From NCBI GenBank assembly GCA_003427395.1, contig BFEA01000220.1, forward strand, positions 602,908-626,092: a stretch of DNA of 23,185 bases, written 5' to 3'. Origin of the DNA: Chara braunii. Its lineage: Eukaryota; Streptophyta; Charophyceae; Charales; Characeae. A program made the position numbers and the translations under genes. Below the pieces are notes generated by a model that ran no database searches, was not told the DNA's origin, and was given only the letters and a program-made list of their open reading frames with translations. How positions within the stretch are numbered: the stretch's first letter is position 1; each line of letters starts with the position of its first letter. Below are positions 9,357 to 19,064 of the stretch, in pieces.

Positions 9357-9520
9357 CTTTTTTTTTTTCCATTTTTTTTTTCACATACTCACGAGACTCT
9401 CATCCTACCACCCCTCTCGATATATCTCCTGGCGCAACCCCACTCCTTTTCTATACTTTTTTTTTTTTTTTTTTTTTTTTTTACATACTCGCGAGACTCC
9501 CATCCTACCACCCCTCTCGA
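9357..9520 (-). repeat. Duplicated 38-bp module, each copy adjoining a long T-tract
   Basis: Positions 9383-9420 and 9483-9520 are 38-bp direct repeats with two differences, both transitions. They run from ACATACTC to CCCCTCTCGA. Each directly follows a T-rich tract (about 9357-9381 and about 9456-9482). On the minus strand both modules therefore end in poly(A). This could be a tandem duplication of about 100 bp or two retroposon 3' ends with the same tail. Confidence 0.7.
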
Positions 9521-9848
9521 CCTTCCCCTAACTTACCTAAGGCTAGGCGGAAACCCTTTGACAGAGGATACATGCAATACTCGGATCCAGTAAATACACT
9601 CATAGGGGAAAGAAACTACCCTATCCCCAGGAGATACCAAAAGAAGATGATCTCTGTGCAGCAAAAAAATAATAATAATAATTAAAAAATTGAAAGAAGG
9701 TTATCCCTGTGCAACACCATAAGAACAAGCTATTCGTGAAAAGTGAAAAAAAAAAAAATTCAGTTTGCAAATTGCGAAGTCCACAATGTTTTCCATAGAA
9801 AATTATTTTCGGTCAAACGCAACGACGCACATGCGCATGAACAGGTGA
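9521..9848. other. Unassigned stretch with an AAT microsatellite
   Basis: Contains a short (AAT)n run at about 9667-9682 and an A13 tract near 9747. No coding or RNA gene is recognised. Confidence 0.3.
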
Positions 9849-10548
9849 TTGACCACGCGTTGACGCGGTGGAAAATTCACATGTTCACACATGCATGCGT
9901 GGCATCTACGTGGCATGCTATCATCAACAAGGAATGTGGACAGCATCTTCACTGAAGTTATTGAGAAGCCTATCAAAGGTTGAGTTTACTGAGGTCTGCC
10001 ATGTCGTGGAGACAACAGTTTCATCTCCAGTCTCTGCGGAGATAGGAGGTGCTAGGAGGTATCAGAGGTGGATAGTCATGTCTGCTGCTTATAGTACTGG
10101 GACGAAACCTGTTCGAAGGCAGATTCGCTTGCAGATTGCATAGGGGACGCTCCCCGGTCTGGAAGTTCAATCTGGTTCTCTTTCATACTAATTGTTTGAT
10201 CGCGCTTTGACGCAGTGGAAAATTCACGTGTGTATGCACGAATGCGGGGCATCTGCGTGGCATGCTATCATCAACAAGGAATTTGGACAGTGTGTCAGGG
10301 GGAGAGTCATCTTCATTGGGGACATTGAGAAGCCTATCGAAGGGCGCGTTTACTGAGGTCTGCCATATCAGGCACGTGGAGACAACAGTTTCATCTCCAG
10401 TCTTTGCGAAGATAGGAGATGCCAGGAGGTAACAAAGGTGGATAGTCGTATTTGTGGTTTATAGTACAGGGATGAGATCTGTTCTAAGGTCGATTCGCTG
10501 GAAGATTGCATACTGGCAATTTCAATCTGGTTCTCTTTCATACTAATG
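9849..10548 (+). repeat. Tandem duplication of about 350 bp (two diverged units)
   Basis: Unit 1 (9849-10195) begins TTGACCACGCGTTGACGCGG and ends CTCTTTCATACTAATTG. Unit 2 (10196-10548) begins TTGATCGCGCTTTGACGCAG and ends CTCTTTCATACTAATG. Shared blocks include GTGGAAAATTCAC, GGCATGCTATCATCAACAAG, GAGAAGCCTATC, TTTACTGAGGTCTGCCAT and GGAGACAACAGTTTCATCTC. Unit 1 has an extra segment of about 25 bp (GGGGACGCTCCCCGG region). Unit 2 has an extra segment of about 30 bp after GGACAGTG. No ORF is conserved between the units. Confidence 0.8.
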
Positions 10549-10679
10549 TATTCAAGGAAAGGTGGAAAGGTGGTCGCTGAATAGAGGGTTTGCTAGCACA
10601 ACAATGAGGGGGTTCTGAACTCACTAATCATCGATTGGAGGAAAAAAGGTTGGACTCTCGTTTATTGGGATGATATATT

Positions 10680-10870
10680 GGGGGAGAGAGAGAGAGAGTG
10701 AAGGAGAGCGAGTAAGAGTGAGAGAGGGAAGGGGAGAGAGAGAGGGAGAAAGAGAGGGAGAGAGAAAAGGGCGTGTGTGAGAGGTAGGGAGTGGGAGTGG
10801 GGGAGTGAATATGGGAGAGAGAGATAGGACAAGAGAAGGAGTGGGAAAATGAGAAAGGAGAAAGAAGAGT
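10680..10870 (+). repeat. Purine tract (GA-rich) of about 190 bp
   Basis: The plus strand is almost entirely G and A with interspersed GAGAGA and GGGAGA runs and a few T/C interruptions. The long serine/leucine/proline frames on the minus strand here (10628-11026) are low-complexity translations of this tract. Such a tract could form triplex DNA or bind GAGA-type factors. No adjacent gene supports a promoter role. Confidence 0.7.
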
Positions 10871-12324
10871 AACAATGATGTTAGGAGGAACGAAGTCCTG
10901 ATTACACATATTGTATAGCATAGGGGTTTGACTCAACATAGTAGATAAGTTACATTGATCAAACCTCACTTTGTAGTCCAACCCAATCAAGAAACAGTGA
11001 ACGGGCATTGAATATTTCAGCTCCAACTAGAAAGTATAATGATTGGGGAATTACTACAACAATTCTGATTGAAGAGGGCAAAAGACCTAGAGGAGAAAGG
11101 ACGTGGAAGTATGCAGAGGAGAGGAGGAGCATGCATGTGGAGACAGCGGGGTGGTCATCGTAATATCAACGGAGCGGCTCCATTACGGTGAATTCATCCA
11201 TATTTTCTTCCCCACCAGCCTTTGCTTATCATTTCTCCCCATCTGAAAGAGGTGTCTCCCTCAGCCAAATAAAAAGGAAAAACGCTTAACTAATTACCAA
11301 CAAATACAAAAAAAGTTTCTCTTGAATTGAGCATTACAATAACATTCGTTCTGTATTCGTTTTTTGTTTTAGTTTCAAACTCCTTCGAAAATGCCCAAGG
11401 TGGTTCATCACCAGCGAAGGCATAAGATGATTGACTCAACTCTGATGTTTAGGGGAGCGATGCATCACTTAGCCCTCAGGCTTCAGACGCCATTTAAAAA
11501 AGTGGTGGTAGGGCGATAGAAACTCAATGAAGGATATAAAAAAAAAGACAACAGTGAAATGCAGATTGAGGATGAAATATTAACCACAGAAGAAAAAAAA
11601 GAAAAAGAACAAAACACATAGTCTGCCATGCAGGAAAGCATGTCGCGAAATGCCTCGACCTTAGTACCAGTGAACAACACACCTCTTGTCAAAAAGGACA
11701 CAATGACTGCCCTGGCACAAGGGGAGTCACTGATTGCAAACCTTCTATTTTGCCAGGCTCTGGGAACAAGGCCGCAAGTAAACGAACAGGGCTCATCCCG
11801 GGAGAAAGGCTTCATGACAGTAGGAATCCTGGGTGAACCTTTAACTATGGCTTCAGGATCGACATGCGCTGCTGGGGGACAAGGGCAGATGTAACATAAT
11901 CAAGAATCAATGTGAGGAAGGTGGAAAAGGAGAAAGAAAACAACAAGTAGCGAAAGAGGAAGGATGAAAGTTGGTTGTTGGAAGGGGTAGAGGGAGAGGA
12001 TGGTGTTGGGAAGCAAGGAGAGGAAACGAAGGAGAGAAAGGAGGGACAGGTGATGGAAAAGAAGATTTGAAGATAGGAAGAGAGATGACATTGGGGCAGA
12101 ATAATGAAGGACTGAAAAAAAATATTGTATCGCAAGGTTCTGTTACTCCTTCCTCACCTCCTGCTCCCCCTCCCACAACCCTTCCAACAGATGGGCGACG
12201 GAAAGGTTTTCAGTCCTCATGGATTCAATGCGTTAAGGGGCCCTTCCAGTCAAAGACGCTGGAAATCAAGAGGCAGGGACCTCTAACCCAACTTGTACGC
12301 ATTCCCCTAGGCAGCCTCCTTACA
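10871..12324. other. Unassigned region upstream of LINE copy 2 ORF1
   Basis: Contains a second purine-rich stretch (about 11915-12090) and no recognisable gene. A plus frame 11628-11894 and an overlapping minus frame 11483-11815 are both open, but neither carries a motif I know. Part of this may be the 5' UTR or degraded ORF1 start of the LINE downstream. The LINE 5' end could not be placed. Confidence 0.3.
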
Positions 12325-13079
12325 ACAAAAGTTTTTTTTCTGTCAAAATCCATGACAACATAAAAAAAAAGGTAATAGAATTGGGGGGAAAGAGATCTAT
12401 GGTCAAAATATATCCCACGCAAAAGCTGTTAGAAAGGGATACTATCTATCAGACACATGCAAATAATTGGGTCTTTTATGACGATGCTGTGTATAAATCC
12501 ACCAATGAGAAAATTAAGTGGATTTGCAAAAGATTGACAACTCTCAAAGACAGTTGTGAAGCGATGGATGATGACTTTCTGATTCAACCAGTATCGACAT
12601 CAATGTTCACAATGTTGTCACTGCATGAAGAGGACAAAAGGACTATTGATGACTGGAAAAAACTAAGATGCGACAGATCAGAGGTTCAAATTTATTCCTG
12701 GGTGCCTCAAAAGCAAGGACCAGATGAAAAACGGACACAAATGATGAAGGATTTCTATTGGGTGGAGTTTCGCCATATCCCAATAGAAATCCAAGTCACA
12801 TTCATCCAGGACTTTGGGGAAATTCATGATGTGGTTGATTTCATAGACCCTCTTCCAACTTTTGCAGCACGCAGATATGACTATTTGATGCTTGTTCTTA
12901 ATCACCCGACTAATGTTCCTTTCAATTTGGATGATGTTATCCCCTACCACATAGGTGGGAGGGAATACCACATCCACACTGCTCACAAACTAAGACCGTT
13001 GTGTTTTAGATGTAAAGGTTATGGACATCCGAGTTCTTATGTAAATTGTGAACAAAACCGAAAACAGAACTACAGGTAG
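12325..13079 (+). pseudogene. LINE copy 2 ORF1, N-terminal and zinc-knuckle part
   Basis: The open frame 12381-13079 includes the ORF's best methionine (MVKIYPTQ), but in-frame coding sense starts earlier, near PYNKSFFSVKIHDNIKKK (about 12325). The product resembles the gag-like ORF1 of plant L1 LINEs, an RNA-binding chaperone. A central segment has WVEFRHIPIEIQ and DFGEIHDVVDFID, matching the weakly conserved fold seen before the knuckle. Near the end comes CFRCKGYGHPSSYVNC: Cys, Cys, His, Cys with CX2CX4HX6C spacing, two residues longer than the usual CX2CX4HX4C. The frame stops at 13079, and the downstream linker (MVSKLPVHPSPNHGTQ, about 13242) is in the same frame beyond stops. Confidence 0.6.
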
Positions 13080-13489
13080 GTTAATTAGGGACCCGTTTAA
13101 ACAGTTCCTATGCAGAACAGTGGATGCTGGTCATGAGGGGTGGGTATACATTGAGAGTATCAGAAAAGGTGACCCCTCAAAAGGATGCATGTGGGAAAGA
13201 GAGGGAGTACAAAACCTCCCAATAGTTGGGCCCCTCCAGAAATGGTCAGTAAACTACCGGTTCATCCATCGCCTAACCACGGGACACAAAGTAACACAAC
13301 CCCTGGTCTTGCCTTGGGACCATCTGGTTCGTCAGGAATCCAAGGGTAATCAATGAGGGGAGGACGGAGAGGGGCCGAATCTGGATCTTCCCAGAATCCG
13401 AAGGACCCAACGACAGACCAAAGGACAACTGACACCCAAAGGACCCAAGGGACTGTACCACGCATTCTCACTGGTTAAGTATTGGACAC

Positions 13490-14306
13490 ATGTCTGGCCA
13501 ACAGGAGACGGTATGGAAACCAGTCACTCATGGAACAAGCTTGCTAGATCCTCAACCACAAGATTACATAAACAATACAGAAGCGAACTCAGCGAACGGA
13601 TCCTCTAATGAAACCATAGACTCAGACTCGGAAAGAGAGGATGATGAATCAAAAACTGAGGACTCTATAAAATTGACAAGAAAAAAAAGGAAAAGGAAGC
13701 AAATGGCGAATAAACCTGTAGAAGATTCTTCCGAGACTATACAGACAAAAGGTCTAGTGAATGAGCAAAGTGATGCAATAGACCTTGATCCTTTTCACAC
13801 AGCCTTTGGCCCGGTTCCAATGGAGGTGGACACTGCTCCTCTTCAAGGAAATTTTGAAATGGAGGATGTAGAGATATCACAACAGTCTTCTTCGAACAGC
13901 CAAGAGGATCAAGAGATCAATCAACTAGCGGAATGGTTGCTGAAAAATCTGAAAACCAAATATGGAGCAGCTTCAGAAGAATTTTAGGATGCGTCTTATG
14001 TTTACTTAGTTGCTATTGCTTACCAGTAGTCCTATCGTCAATAAGGTGCTACACCATGGCCTGCCTGAAGAGACTCAATGGACTATAGTACGTCAAAGGA
14101 TATTGGACACCATTCTCAAAATTTTTCAACCCCCACCAGTTGAGGGAAAGTCTGATAATCAAGGAGCCAGCACAACCTTGGTGGTGGTAGAGTCTGAAGG
14201 ACCACCAAGCTCATTAGAGGATGGTGAGAACAAAGGAAGCTATGCTCATGAACAAATGGGGGAAAATAACAGTCGTACTGTCATCAAAGAGGGTCACATT
14301 GAATAA
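13490..14306 (+). pseudogene. LINE copy 2 ORF1, acidic C-terminal part
   Basis: Open frames 13490-13987 (165 codons) and 14010-14306 (98 codons) follow the knuckle part in other frames. The first is Ser/Asp/Glu-rich (DSDSEREDDESKTED), then has a basic block LTRKKRKRKQ that resembles a nuclear localisation signal, then MEVDTAPLQ and a C-terminal predicted helix (INQLAEWLLKNLKTKY). The second is rich in Glu, Gly and Ser. Placement between knuckle and endonuclease argues for the ORF1 tail. Residue-level homology could not be checked because the other copy lacks ORF1. Confidence 0.45.
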
Positions 14307-15121
14307 TAAATTATTGGTCAACAAAAGTTCACTTCCCAGGAAGTTGTGGTTGAAGAAAAGGAAGTGGATGATGGACCGATAACCTCCTCCCCTCATAAGG
14401 AAGATGATGGATAAATCTGAGAAGAACAAGATGCAGGGTCTGATGGTGTGAATTCCCTCTCATCTCAGTCAAATGGTGGGGGTGAACAAGGTAAAAGGTA
14501 GCGAATCAGACATTTACTAGAAAAAGGTCATGCATCTAAGTCTCAAGTACAGAAGGGTAATTTGATCATCCTGGTTAGAAAGAAAGGAGGGAAATGAGAA
14601 ATTGGTCTATCTCCAATGGGATAGGATCAATATGGAGGGGTAACACTAAGAGGATGAACTACGTACGTGGATTATTAGACAGTCGGGGACATAACTTTCA
14701 AAAGAGATTTGCATGAGTTTCTCTCTAAACACTACGCCCCGAGACCACAGGCGACTTTTACACTCACAGGGGACCAAGCTAGAATGACTAAAAGGGACAC
14801 CTATGTTAGATTTGAGGAGAACAAGGAGGCAGATCTTCGATGGTTTTCCCATACTACTTTGCTGGAGCTTCAACAGGTCAAAGTCAAGGCAAATGCAGTA
14901 TGAAACATCTCTGATGTGTCTTCCTTCTTGTGTTCTCTTCTACGTCGGAGCTTATTTACATCCTCTACCTCTCCTTTGGAGAATGAACCATGGTCTCGGT
15001 TGTAGTCTATTCATTTTGCATGGATTACCGTAGGGTTCTTAAATCTAGATATCAGGTTGAGATGGATGCAATACAGGCCTTTTATGGGAAAAATACTAAT
15101 TGGTAGAGGGTCACAAAATAG
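14307..15121. other. Inter-ORF region of LINE copy 2
   Basis: Short frames only. A 64-codon frame at 14709-14903 (HEFLSKHYAPRPQ...) has no recognised motif. The endonuclease reading starts after an in-frame TAG at 15119. Confidence 0.35.
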
Positions 15122-15880
15122 GCAGATCTGGATTTACGATCCCTGAATGTTAATGGGTTGGCCTCAGCAGATGAAGTCAAAAGGAGAACCTTGGTTGAAC
15201 AATCAAAAGGGGTAGGTAGTCGCACATGGTCTGATCTCATCTGCATTCAGGAGACTCACCTCCTGGACAACCCAACTCACCAAAGAGCTCACAAGTTGGC
15301 ATGGCCCTTTCAAAAATTTGTCACTCATGCGCATCATAGTGAATCAGCAGGGACGGCTTTTTGGGTTCCACCAGATTCCCGAATTGAAATAATTCACTGG
15401 GAAGCAGACAAGGTACAAGTGCGTTGGATTTGGGCTATTGTGATGTTAGAAATATAACTTATAGGTGTTATGAATATTTATGCCCCAAATGATGTAACTG
15501 AAAGACGACAATTTTTCAATGAGATATGCAATCATATTCCCAAGGACATTCCTATGGTGATAGCAAGGGACTTTAATGCTGCCCCTGATAGATTGTTGGA
15601 TCGTTGGAAGATCCCCCAACCCTACATGCCATATGTGGAAGAAGATGAGAGAATTATTCAACAATTTTGTGAATCATAAAAGTTTTTTGACTCGTATAAA
15701 AGGTTATTTCCTCAAGAGCGAATCTACACATGCATCAGAAATTGCCCCATCAATCTAGATCAAGAATAAATATAATATTGTTATCTGATGACATTGATCG
15801 AGCAATGATCGGAATTAATATTTTTCCACAAAGTCCGTGGCCTTGAGCTGATCATAAGATGTGTGCAGTCCTTTTGTCAT
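15122..15880 (+). pseudogene. LINE copy 2 ORF2 APE-type endonuclease domain
   Basis: An apurinic-endonuclease-like nuclease that nicks the target in LINE retrotransposition. Motifs in order: LRSLNVNGLASADEVKRR (Asn), DLICIQETHLLDN (metal-binding Glu), GTAFWVPP, MNIYAPNDVTERRQFF and DIPMVIARDFNAAPD (family GGDFN, here ARDFN). A degraded SRINIILLSDD segment follows, then ADHKMCAVLLS, corresponding to the family SDH catalytic motif with Ser changed to Ala. An in-frame stop falls near 15456 between GTAF and NIYAPND, and another at 15677 is followed by frame changes. A nuclease product is therefore not expected. Confidence 0.8.
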
Positions 15881-16525
15881 TTCTAAAGAAACTTGATCAG
15901 GGTCGAGGTTTTTACAAATTGAATACCTCATTTCTGGCCCAAAAAGGTTTTAGACACTTTATTCAAGAAGTATGGGTATTCTGGCGTTCGACAATGGACA
16001 GGCATGACACCAACATCTCATGGTTTAACGATGGGTTAGTATTCCTAGCCAAAAAATGAAACGAATATTTTAAACTAATGGCCAAAGGTAAATTTGCTAA
16101 AGAAATTGAAATTCAAGAACATATCCTGAACTATGAACGATATCATCCATCAGAACTGAATGATCCAACCAAATTGCAGTCATTGAAAGACCAACTATTA
16201 TCCCTTGCTCAACATCGTTGGCAGGGGCACTTAATTAGAGGTAAATTAACTAAACATAAAACAAAAGGGCAAACGAAAACTTTCTTTTTTGTCCGCGCTC
16301 GGGTAAGAGCTAGAAGGTCCACCATTGAGGCTTTGCAAAACCCTAACATCCCCTACCAAGGAGATCCTACCACATCGGCAAGGAGTCTAAAAGTCGCTTA
16401 TGATTTTTTTAAGGACCTATTCACCTCCAGGATTAATGGTACCCAAGACGATGAGCCTTTACAAGACTTTTTAGCCTCGATGGAGCAGATACTAACACAG
16501 CAGCAGAGGATGAACCAACAACCCG
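15881..16525 (+). pseudogene. LINE copy 2 ORF2 linker
   Basis: Opens with LDQGRGFYKLNTSFLAQKGF, the block that follows the endonuclease in plant L1 ORF2. It continues with IQEVWVFWRSTMDRHD, then, after a stop near 16059, MAKGKFAKEIEIQEHI and AQHRWQGHLIRGKLTKHKTK. It ends with ARVRARRSTIEALQ, AYDFFKDLFTSRI and LASMEQILTQQQRMNQQP. Alignment to copy 1 (IRGKLRQLVTEGG, AREFFQNLCLSG, ISKALTQFKKEQLEL) shows the reading is cut after about residue LTQQQRMNQQP, where the 1.1-kb insert begins. Confidence 0.75.
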
Positions 16526-17618
16526 CGGAAGGTCAAAAGGCATCGTCATCATTGTTTGACAACCGTGCGTCAACGGAGGTAGGTGACGACTCCCCCGCTT
16601 GCTCTGAAAGTTTTTTTTACAATTGCTTCATCATCTACCCCGCTCGCTGAAGCGGGCAATGATTTCATGTGTGATGATTTAATGAGCTATGACGACGACA
16701 GGGCTTTTTCTGATTTCTCATTCCCTCCCGGAGGGTAATACTAATAAGTTGGGATGTCGTACAATCATGGGGGTGGCTCCGGTAGTTGACCACGGGGGGG
16801 GTTGGATTCGATGGGTTTGGCAGGTGTTTCGATTGGTTCACTCCTGCGTAAATATCACCTGTCGGCGTCTTTTTTGAACCTAGAGTTCCCCCTGCCCCCT
16901 CCCTGTTGCCGGTTCTGACTGTTATATTTTGTGGTTGTCACTAGGTGGGGGGTACGATGGCGAGGAGTGAGAGGAAGGTTTGTCGTTTGGGTGGGGGATA
17001 GGGGGAGGAGATAGGACAATCAATAAGGGATGGGCAGACCGCTGTTTGGCGAAATGGTAGGGGAAGAGTATGCATGGCAAATGCGTAATAATAATAATAA
17101 TAAAATAATGATATATGTCGCAGATGTTGCTAACCTCTGCCAGAAATTTGATAAAAACAACCTCGTGAGAATGATCTTCGCCATGTGAATAACTTAGGAT
17201 AAGGGAGGGTAGGTAGACGTCCTCCGCTGGCAAAAAATGTGAATCATGGAGTTGGGCAGCGACCTTATGCACGGAGGGGGCCTAGGGTTTGCTTTGCACG
17301 GTTACAACTGTGAAGGATTAGGGTGATTGGGTTTAGTTTGTCACTCTCCCCATGGCTAGATCTTCATACATGTCGTGACCTGACTGATAATTGGGCGGGC
17401 AGTCAATCCCCTCGTTAGAGGGCAATCAATGTTGTCCCGTCAGGTATATTGTCTCCAATCTTGTTAGTGGGACGCTGGATCCGGTTTCCAGCAGGTGATG
17501 CTTCCCACCAATAGATTGGAGCCATCTATAAACTGGGGCTTGCTATTGGAGGATGCTCTTATCACCACCAATAGCAGGTTGCCACATATGTTTCGATTGA
17601 AAACAAAATAAAAAATTG
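16526..17618 (+). mobile_element. Non-autonomous retroposon-like insert carrying the LINE 3' tail
   Basis: In copy 1 LTQFKKEQLEL is followed directly by PLTKEEVW. In copy 2 the matching LTQQQRMNQQP and VTTNE-I-W are separated by about 1.09 kb. The insert's last 150 bp (17469-17618) share the LINE copy 1 3' tail in sense orientation and finish in a stem-loop and an A-rich tail (about 17598-17616). The body (16526-17460) shows no similarity I can see to the LINE. Its few frames are short: one of 62 codons at 16689-16877, and an AAT repeat at about 17087-17105. CAACAACC at the left and CACAACG at the right may be an imperfect short target duplication. No pol III promoter is recognised. Confidence 0.55.
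17469..17618 (+). promoter_or_regulatory. 3' tail stem-loops of the insert, second copy of the LINE tail
   Basis: The first hairpin is GCTGGA-TCCGGTT-TCCAGC (17474-17492). The terminal stem is TGCTATTGG (17541-17549) with CCAATAGCA (17568-17576), nine perfect pairs that extend inward by GG/CC. The loop carries TGCTCTTATCA (17554-17564), identical to copy 1. Between the hairpins, CAGCAGGTG, CCCACCAAT and GGAGCCATCTAT match copy 1. An A-rich tail follows. A role as RT recognition structure is inferred. Confidence 0.6.
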
Positions 17619-18650
17619 TCACAACGAATGAAATATAGATGGCTCGACTACATATGGAGGAGGACAAAACACTTAGAGTTGATGGTCTCCCAAAGGAATT
17701 TTATGAGATTATGTAGCGCTCTCTATCAGATGATCTAATGAAATTCTACAATCAAATCCAGACGGAAGAACAAATGGAGGAGATTGTTGGTCAGGGCATT
17801 CTCACACTCTTATATAAGAAAGGTGACAAATCCAACATTAGGAATTATGGGTCAATTACTGTACTAACAGTGGTTTATAAAATGTTAGCCAAATCTTTAA
17901 CCAATAGGCTCATCCCTGTAATGGCTGATATTATTCACCCATCCCAGACGGGATTCATTAAAGAAAGGAATATCCAAGATAATGTATTACTAATTAATGA
18001 AATGATAAATTATCGAGACAGAATAAACAGAATACAACTTTTATATTTATTGGTTTTAAACAAGCCTATGCTCATGTTGATTGGAGATTCCTAGATGCTT
18101 GTCTGTAAAACTTGAACTTTGGACCAATCTTTAGACGATGGGTACAAATTCTACATTCTAGCGCTACCACTAGGGTGCAGGTCAATGGGTTGCTCTCACC
18201 AGAGATTCGCCTGCAGAGATCGATGAGACAGGGCGATCAACTAACTCTTTTTTTATTTGTAATCATTATGGAAGCTCAGGGAGCAAATCTCAAGACCAAC
18301 CCTCACCTTGAGAGATTGCAAATTGCGGGGATCCCAGAAGAAGTAGTACCAATTTTCTCCATGTTTTTTAATGACTTAACAATTATGATGAAGGCATCCC
18401 CTCGGAATATGAAAGGAATTGAGGCACTCATGGATAAATTCTTATTACTTTCTGACGTGGTTGTTAACTGGGGTAATAAAACATTGGGGTGATGGATACA
18501 TTCCCAAGGGGACAGACCACCTGAAATTTCGAGGGTCAAATGGCTCCCCCAGGAGGCACCAATCAGAGTTTTGGGAATCATTATTACGGCACAAGGTAAA
18601 CCTAATACTAATAATATCTAGATTTCAACACCTGCAATGGAAAAAATGAA
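17619..18650 (+). pseudogene. LINE copy 2 reverse transcriptase domain (catalytically damaged)
   Basis: Begins VTTNEI then TAG (Trp in the family), MARLHMEEDKTLRVDGLPKEFYEIM and a stop near 17714. Continues in frame with ILTLLYKKGDKSNIRNYGSI and HPSQTGFIKERNIQDNVLL. After a frame change, motif A reads FIGFKQAYAHVDWRFLDACL: the catalytic Asp of FIDF is Gly. Then NLNFGPIFRRWVQILHSSA, LQRSMRQGDQL and LFVIIMEAQGANL. Motif C reads SMFFNDLTIMM instead of FADD, so one Asp is lost there too. VNWGNKTLG is followed by a stop. Both active-site motifs are altered, so this RT copy is dead. Confidence 0.8.
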
Positions 18651-18717
18651 GAAATGGAGGAACTAACATACGTCTCTTTTTGGTAGAACCCTCATCGTGA
18701 ATAACGTGGTTATGACC

Positions 18718-19054
18718 TACGTAGCACCGTGTTCGCATTTGAAGGCGAACACGAACATGTTCGCCCGAACGCGAACAAGCGCCAAAAACCCTTCGAACAC
18801 AAACATAAAAAATATTAAAAAGAAAAAACAACTTTCTCATAAAAATATGAAAAAACTATACATTATGTAAAATACCAATACAAGCAATTTTTGCCTTGGA
18901 GTCTTGTTCAAATTCGTAGCCGATCATGAGTTAAAAATAAAAAACCAAAAAAACAAATACGTTCGTCCGAACACGTTCGCGAGCTGTTCGCCCGAACGCG
19001 CGAACACGTTCGCACGAACGTGAAGGGACACGAACACGTTCGCCATGCTACGCA
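18718..19054. mobile_element. MITE (hAT-like?) nested in LINE copy 2
   Basis: A 337-bp insertion splits the LINE thumb between NNVVM and STWYKSTLWSIEKN, which are contiguous in copy 1 (NNVVLASIWYKSAIWALDKI). Imperfect terminal inverted repeats read TACGTAGCA at the left and TGCGTAGCA at the right (reverse complement). GGTTATGACC (18708-18717) and GATTCTGACA (19055-19064) flank it as a decayed 8-10-bp target duplication. Both subterminal regions are packed with CGAAC/GTTCG, about 17 copies in all. The AT-rich core aligns with positions 30-150 of the window. No transposase is encoded. An 8-bp duplication would fit hAT, 9-10 bp Mutator. Confidence 0.75.
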
Positions 19055-19064
19055 GATTCTGACA

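Noticed and set aside
10624-11026. Ser/Leu/Pro-rich minus-strand ORFs
   Set aside because: They translate the GA-rich purine tract and have low complexity only.
11483-11894. Overlapping open frames on both strands (minus 110 codons, plus 88 codons)
   Set aside because: No motif recognised in either. Mutual overlap and no splice or promoter support make them chance frames or LINE 5' remnants.
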